DNA from: Candidatus Gaiellasilicea maunaloa
GTDB lineage: Bacteria > Actinomycetota > Thermoleophilia > Gaiellales > Gaiellaceae
DNA length: 50,060 nucleotides
Direction of reading: 5' to 3'
Assembly: GCA_024330215.1 (NCBI GenBank)
Contig: JANDLU010000018.1
Coordinates: 1 to 50,060 of the forward strand
Numbering within the stretch: the stretch's first letter is position 1; every line of letters begins with the position of its first letter. Positions 46,219 to 50,060 of this stretch are shown piece by piece. Under the pieces are notes generated by a model that did not search any database, had not been told where the DNA came from, and was given only the letters and a program-made list of their open reading frames with translations. The translations under genes were made by a program, and so were the position numbers.

Positions 46219-47029
46219 GCGGATCGAGGAGCGCCGCGCGCAGCACACGCGCTACAAGGAGGACGTCGAGCGGACGGGCAAGCCGTTCTTCCCGCACGCG
46301 ATGTTCCACGACACGGTGATGAGCCTCGTCGTCGTCTCCGTGATCGTCGGGCTCGCGGTCGTCTGGTATCTGGACGCCGACGGTACCGAGGCGGGCGTGC
46401 TCGGGCCGCACTACACCGAGGAGGCGGACCCCGGGACGACGAACTTCATTCCCCGGCCCGACTGGTACTTCTACTTCCTCTTTTACCTGCTCCGGATCTT
46501 CAAATGGCCGGAGTCGGTCGTGCTCGGGACGGTGGGGATCCCAACGATCGGGCTCGTCCTGCTGCTCGCGCTCCCGTTCCTCGACCTGCGTCGGGAGCGG
46601 CGCCTGTTCCGCCGTCCCGTTGCGCTCGTGGCCCTGCTCCTCGTCGTGCTCTCGATGGGCGTGCTGACCTACAAGGGCGCGACGGCGCGCGAGTCGCTCG
46701 GGAGCGAGCTGATCGAGGCCGTGCCCCAGTGGTCGGAGAGACAGGGCTTCGCCGGGAAGATGGAGGCCGTCGAGGGCGCAGAGATCTTCGCGCAGGCCGG
46801 CTGCGCGCAGTGCCACCTCTATCTCGGCACCGGCTCGCAGAATCTCGGCGCTCCGGAGCTGACGGACATCGGCTCGGGCGAGCGCGGCGCCGAGTACTTC
46901 GCGCGCTACGTCCAGAACCCAGCGCAGTTCGGGAACAACGTGATGCCGCCGTATGCCGCGCTCGGTGAGGAGAACCTGCAGAAGCTCGGCGTCTTCCTCG
47001 ACGCCTCCAAGGGCACAGAGGAGCGGTAA
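46208..47029 (+). CDS. qcrC: Cytochrome b subunit IV fused to cytochrome c
   Basis: 273 residues. N-terminal half is the subunit-IV-type C-terminal part of cytochrome b: the PEWY-like RPDWYFYFLFYLLRIFKWPE loop and three membrane segments. The C-terminal ~95 residues are a c-type haem domain with CAQCH near residue 200 and the Met ligand in NNVMPPYAAL. The PEWY Glu of the Qo site is Asp here (PDWY), as in many Gram-positive complexes. The fusion places the electron acceptor on the same chain as the Qo site. ATG start. Confidence 0.92.
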   Translation: MASRRIEERRAQHTRYKEDVERTGKPFFPHAMFHDTVMSLVVVSVIVGLAVVWYLDADGTEAGVLGPHYTEEADPGTTNFIPRPDWYFYFLFYLLRIFKWPESVVLGTVGIPTIGLVLLLALPFLDLRRERRLFRRPVALVALLLVVLSMGVLTYKGATARESLGSELIEAVPQWSERQGFAGKMEAVEGAEIFAQAGCAQCHLYLGTGSQNLGAPELTDIGSGERGAEYFARYVQNPAQFGNNVMPPYAALGEENLQKLGVFLDASKGTEER

Positions 47030-47103
47030 GTGTCTCACCCGGCGCCGTCCTCCGGGCCGCTGACGACCGCAGAGACTTCGCGCTGCGGCGTCCTCAGTCG
47101 CGC

Positions 47104-47121
47104 CCATACAGGCATGTATGG
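47104..47121. terminator. Palindrome after qcrC
   Basis: CCATACA-GGCA-TGTATGG, 7-bp perfect stem, extended by GCG / CGC beyond a mismatch on each side. It is unusually AT-rich for this genome. Terminator or a short dispersed repeat. The rest of 47030-47193 shows no gene beyond a 61-codon frame with no family match. Confidence 0.45.
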
Positions 47122-47193
47122 ACGCTCCCTGCGTCCTTGCATCGCTTGCTCTACGGTCGCCAGCGGCGCGGCACCGACACCGGGCGAGACACT

Positions 47194-47778
47194 GTGCGTG
47201 TATTCCTCGGCGTGACGGGCGCCTCGGGCGCGCCGTACGCCGCTCGGTTGCTGCGCGCGCTCGCCGAGTCCGGGTGCGAGGTGGGGATTGCGGCGTCGGC
47301 GGCCGGGGTGGAGGTGCTTGCGACCGAGCTCTACGGCGATGCCTCGCTGCCGCGGGAACAGGTGCTCGAGCGCTTCGTCGGCGACGCTGACGGTGTCACC
47401 GTGTACGCGGTCAACGACTACAAGAGCCCCTACGCCTCCGGCTCCGCGAAGGTCGATGCCTACGTGATCTGCCCGTGCTCGATGTCGACCGTCGGCACGC
47501 TCGCGACCGGGGCGATGGCGAACCTGATCCACCGCGCCGCCTCGGTGGCGCTGAAGGAAGGACGGAAGCTCGTACTCGTGCCTCGCGAGACGCCGCTCTC
47601 GTTCATCCACCTGAACGGGCTCGCAACGCTGCAACAGGCCGGCGCGACGATCCTCTTCGCGGCGCCGGGTTTCTACCACGGCGCCGAGACGATCGACGAT
47701 CTCGTCGACTTCGTCGTCGCCCGGATCCTCGACCAGCTCGGTCTCGACAACACGCTGGTGGCGAGGTGGGGCCAATGA
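47194..47778 (+). CDS. ubiX: UbiX flavin prenyltransferase
   Basis: Attaches a dimethylallyl group to FMN to make the UbiD cofactor. 194 residues: VFLGVTGASGAPYAARLL nucleotide/FMN-binding start, then ICPCSMSTVGTLATGAMANLIHRAASVALKEGRKLVLVPRETP, the family core. GTG 47194 fits the family N terminus; the frame is open to 47137 but without match. Overlaps menG (ATGA). Works with the UbiD homologue 3 kb upstream. Confidence 0.95.
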   Translation: MRVFLGVTGASGAPYAARLLRALAESGCEVGIAASAAGVEVLATELYGDASLPREQVLERFVGDADGVTVYAVNDYKSPYASGSAKVDAYVICPCSMSTVGTLATGAMANLIHRAASVALKEGRKLVLVPRETPLSFIHLNGLATLQQAGATILFAAPGFYHGAETIDDLVDFVVARILDQLGLDNTLVARWGQ

Positions 47779-48458
47779 CGGTCGAGACCGGTTCTCTAAC
47801 GCCGGATGCAGTCCGGCGCATGTTCGACCGGATCGCGCCGGTGTACGACCTGATGAACCGGGCGATGACGCTCGGGCTCGACCAGCGCTGGCGTCGGCTT
47901 GCCGTCCGTCTCTCCGTCCGGCCGGGCGATCGAGTCCTCGACGCCTGCTGCGGAACCGGCGATCTCGCGGTCGCGGCGCAGCGGGCCGGCGCGGACGTCG
48001 TCGGCCTGGACTTCTCCACGGCGATGCTCGAGCGGGCGCGACGCAAGGCGCCGGAGCTCGAGTGGATCCAGGGCGACCTGCTCGAGCTGCCCTTCGAGGA
48101 CGCGTCGTTCGACGCAGCCACCGTCGGCTTCGGCGTCCGCAACGTCTCGGACCTCGAGCGCGGGATCGGTGAGCTGCGGCGGGTGTTGCGACCCGGCGGG
48201 AGGCTCGCGATTCTCGAGATCACGACCCCGCGCGGGGCGCTGAAGCCGTTCTACAAGCTCTGGTTCGACGTCCTGATTCCGCTCGCGGGACGCGCTTTGC
48301 CCGGCGGGAAGGCGTACACCTATCTGCCTGCGAGCGTCCGTCGCTTCCCGGGGCCCGAGGCGCTGGCGATCTTGATCGAGCGGCATGGCTTCACAGGCGT
48401 CGAGTTCCGTCGGCTCGCCGGCGGGATCGTGGCGTTGCATACGGGGACGGCGAGTTGA
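47775..48458 (+). CDS. menG: Demethylmenaquinone methyltransferase
   Basis: Last step of menaquinone synthesis (C-methylation with SAM; UbiE/MenG family). 227 residues: MFDRIAPVYDLMNRAMTLGLDQRWRR start, VLDACCGTGDLAVAAQRAGADVVGLDFS SAM motif, TVGFGVRNVSDLERGIGELRRVLRPGGRLAILEIT and YTYLPASVRRFPGPEALA. All UbiE signatures present. Overlaps ubiX and the following synthase (TTGA) on both sides, so one transcript. Confidence 0.95.
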   Translation: MTVETGSLTPDAVRRMFDRIAPVYDLMNRAMTLGLDQRWRRLAVRLSVRPGDRVLDACCGTGDLAVAAQRAGADVVGLDFSTAMLERARRKAPELEWIQGDLLELPFEDASFDAATVGFGVRNVSDLERGIGELRRVLRPGGRLAILEITTPRGALKPFYKLWFDVLIPLAGRALPGGKAYTYLPASVRRFPGPEALAILIERHGFTGVEFRRLAGGIVALHTGTAS

Positions 48459-49348
48459 GCGCCCTCGCGGCGAGCTCACGCTCCTACCTGGGCGAGGTCG
48501 AGGCGCGGCTCCACGAGGCTGTCGCCGCGTATCCAGGTCTCGTCCGGCTGGTGGGATCGGAGGCGGTGGAGGCGGGTGGCAAGCGGCTGCGGCCGCTCTT
48601 GATCCAGCTCGTCAGCGACGACCACGAGCGGGCGCTTCGCTCGAGCGTGGCGGTCGAGCTCGTGCACACCGCTTCCCTGATCCACGACGACCTGATCGAC
48701 CGCGCGCCACTGCGCCGCGGCAGCCCGACCGCCTGGCACGCGCACGGGGACGGCGCGGCTCGGACGACGGGCGACTATCTCTTCTCGCGCGGTTTCGCGG
48801 TGCTCGCAGAGGCGGGGGACCTCGACGGGGTTCGCGTCCTCGCAGACGCCTGTCTCGCGCTCTCACGTGGGGAGGCGCTCCAGAAGAGGCAGCAGCACGA
48901 TCCCGCGACGACCGTCGAGGCCTATCTCGAGCGGATCGCCCTGAAGACCGGAAAGCTCTTCGAGGCCGCGTGCCTGCTGGGCTCGCGGGACCCGTCGCTC
49001 GGCCGCTTCGGGCTGAAGCTCGGGATCGCCTTCCAGATCGCGGACGACATCCTCGACTGCGCCGGCGACTCGACCGAGACCGGCAAGGTCGCGGGTACCG
49101 ACCTGCGCGAGGGAACGCCGACGTTGCCGCTGCTCCTCGCCGCGCGAGCGGACGAGGTCGTGCGTGTCGCGCTCGCGGGCGGCCCGACTGCGGGCGTGCT
49201 CGTTCGGGTCGCGGCGACCGGAGCTTTGGAGCGTTCCCGCGAGCTCGCTCGAGACTACGTTCGGCAAGCGCGCGAGAGTCTGAACGGCGTGCCGCGGCGA
49301 GACGAGCTCGAGGCCCTCGCCGAGGCCGTGGTGGATCGGAAAGTATGA
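48455..49348 (+). CDS. Long-chain polyprenyl diphosphate synthase
   Basis: Makes the menaquinone side-chain precursor by head-to-tail condensation of isopentenyl diphosphate. 297 residues: GGKRLRPLLIQLV, first aspartate-rich motif SLIHDDLIDRAPLRRG (DDxxD), KTGKLFEAACLLG and second motif AFQIADDILDCAGD. Chain length is not predictable with certainty; the region before the first DDxxD (ELVHTASL) has small residues, consistent with a long product. TTG start overlapping the menG stop. Overlaps the VOC gene (ATGA). Confidence 0.93.
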   Translation: MSALAASSRSYLGEVEARLHEAVAAYPGLVRLVGSEAVEAGGKRLRPLLIQLVSDDHERALRSSVAVELVHTASLIHDDLIDRAPLRRGSPTAWHAHGDGAARTTGDYLFSRGFAVLAEAGDLDGVRVLADACLALSRGEALQKRQQHDPATTVEAYLERIALKTGKLFEAACLLGSRDPSLGRFGLKLGIAFQIADDILDCAGDSTETGKVAGTDLREGTPTLPLLLAARADEVVRVALAGGPTAGVLVRVAATGALERSRELARDYVRQARESLNGVPRRDELEALAEAVVDRKV

Positions 49349-49761
49349 CCAAGCTGAGCCGGGCGATCCCCGCATTGCCCGCCTTTGACGTCGCGGCGTC
49401 GGTCGCGTTCTACCGCGAGCGGCTGGGCTTCGAGGCGATTCATCACGACGGCGGCTTTGCCGTCCTGCGCCGGGACGATGCCGTGATCCATCTCTGGCAG
49501 GCCGACGACGAGAGCTGGCGCGACCGCGCGGCGGGCGCGAAGCCGGTCTGCTCCGGCGCGGAGTCCTTCATTGCCGGAACCGCGAGCTGCCGGATCGAGA
49601 CCGAGGGCGTCGACGAGCTCTATTCGGAGCTGCGCGACCGCGACGTCCTCCACGAGGTCTCGCGCGAGGGCGTCGCCGAGACCGACTTCGGGACGCGTGA
49701 GTTCGCCACGCTCGATCTCGACGGCAACCTCATCGCCTTCTACACGTGGGTATCGCGGTGA
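49345..49761 (+). CDS. VOC/bleomycin-resistance-like protein
   Basis: 138 residues, a two-module VOC fold: AIPALPAFDVAASVAFYRERLGFEAIHHDGGFAVLRRDDAVIHLWQ and a second half ending FGTREFATLDLDGNLIAFYTW, like the BLMA/BRP bleomycin-binding group. It may bind a small metabolite or an antibiotic rather than catalyse. Unrelated in sequence detail to the VOC gene at 1-1.7 kb. It lies inside the menaquinone gene run with overlaps on both sides, which is surprising for a resistance gene. Confidence 0.82.
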   Translation: MTKLSRAIPALPAFDVAASVAFYRERLGFEAIHHDGGFAVLRRDDAVIHLWQADDESWRDRAAGAKPVCSGAESFIAGTASCRIETEGVDELYSELRDRDVLHEVSREGVAETDFGTREFATLDLDGNLIAFYTWVSR

Positions 49762-49991
49762 TCAGGCTCGGCCGCATCTCCTACGTGAACATGGCTCCGG
49801 TCTTCCACCGGCTCGTCGCGGAGGTGGAGGAGGTCACCGGCGTCCCGACGGAGCTGAACGCGATGCTCCTGGACGGACAGCTCGACATCGCGCCGATCTC
49901 CTCGATCGAGTACGCGCGCCAGATCGAAGAGGTGGAGATCGCCGGCGCGGACCATCACCGCGTCCACATGCGCGTGACGTTCTCGTGGTGA
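49758..49991 (+). CDS. mqnA: Chorismate dehydratase MqnA, truncated
   Basis: First enzyme of the futalosine menaquinone pathway. Only 77 residues instead of ~270. Residues 1-~52 match MqnA well (IRLGRISYVNMAPVF, EEVTGVPTELNAMLLDGQLDIAPISSIEYAR). From there the sequence should continue with the NADRL-type segment but reads QIEEVEIAGADHHRVHMRVTFSW and stops, so a breakpoint lies at about 49918. GTG 49758 overlaps the VOC stop. Two hairpins follow the stop. Recombination, a deletion or a chimeric assembly end could explain this. Confidence 0.75.
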   Translation: MIRLGRISYVNMAPVFHRLVAEVEEVTGVPTELNAMLLDGQLDIAPISSIEYARQIEEVEIAGADHHRVHMRVTFSW

Positions 49992-49995
49992 GGAT

Positions 49996-50011
49996 GGCTT
50001 CCAGAGAAGCC
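49996..50011 (+). terminator. Hairpin after the truncated mqnA
   Basis: GGCTTC-CAGA-GAAGCC, 6-bp stem, 4 bp after the stop. Confidence 0.4.
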
Positions 50012-50022
50012 GAAGGCGGTAG

Positions 50023-50044
50023 GGCGGCCACTCCGCTGGCCGCC
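50023..50044 (+). terminator. Second hairpin near the window end
   Basis: GGCGGCCA / TGGCCGCC, 8-bp perfect stem with a 6-nt loop. Confidence 0.45.
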
Positions 50045-50060
50045 GAAGCGCGGAACGGAG

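Noticed and set aside
47030-47215. 61-codon plus-strand ORF between qcrC and ubiX
   Set aside because: No family match, runs through a palindrome and into ubiX; more likely an intergenic repeat region.
10-50060. tRNA, rRNA or integrated phage/transposase genes
   Set aside because: Scanning found no tRNA-like cloverleaf, rRNA segment, integrase or transposase reading frame in the window.

Overview
The window is dense, very GC-rich chromosomal DNA with gene content typical of Actinomycetota. A futalosine-type menaquinone gene (mqnA), an actinobacterial-style bc complex whose subunit IV is fused to cytochrome c, GTG/TTG starts, 4-nt start/stop overlaps and many apparently leaderless promoters fit a deep-branching lineage such as the Thermoleophilia. 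That placement is an inference from style and content, not from a marker gene.

Layout. 0-9 kb: a membrane-linked nucleotide cyclase, a cupin remnant with hairpin repeats, then a purine catabolism island. The minus arm runs 8-oxoguanine deaminase, uraH, uraD, puuD, DUF3830 protein and VOC protein. The plus arm encodes a three-subunit xanthine dehydrogenase. Together they take xanthine or 8-oxoguanine to urate and on to (S)-allantoin. 9-12.3 kb: a large GAF/PAS histidine kinase and a small DMT transporter. 12.3-21 kb: aromatic and acyl-CoA catabolism, with two crotonases (one PaaG-like), an AidB-like acyl-CoA dehydrogenase, the phenylacetyl-CoA epoxidase genes paaABCD and a TetR regulator with a PaaR-like operator. 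Also here are MscL, a methyltransferase and a 72-residue SelW/Rdx selenoprotein with an in-frame TGA. 21-29.4 kb: a diacylglycerol-kinase-like gene, a 2-oxoacid dehydrogenase complex (E1 alpha, E1 beta, and E2 4 kb away), a HIRAN protein, a DUF4242 protein, a secreted cupin and a frameshifted LuxR-type ATPase regulator. 29.4-38 kb: a CHRD protein, a thioredoxin-fold protein without its catalytic cysteines, a phosphodiesterase, pcm, GtrA, two multi-pass glycosyltransferase-like proteins, YmdB and an M23-like protein. 38-42.9 kb: an ABC exporter, hemB, hemL and two small unknown genes. 42.9-50 kb: ubiD, qcrABC, ubiX, menG, a polyprenyl diphosphate synthase, a VOC protein and a broken mqnA, that is, menaquinone synthesis interleaved with the complex that oxidises it.

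Three observations stand out. First, the SelW/Rdx gene at 15900-16118 has a CxxU motif encoded by TGA and a bacterial-type SECIS hairpin just downstream, so ordinary gene calling misses it. Second, a dispersed palindrome (arms TTGTGTTG / CAACACAA around a 3-nt centre) occurs seven times: singly, as inverted pairs with an inner hairpin (REPIN-like), and twice in frame inside the two linkers of the E2 protein. Third, a TANNNT box lies 5-9 nt upstream of at least eleven start codons, which suggests widespread leaderless transcription.
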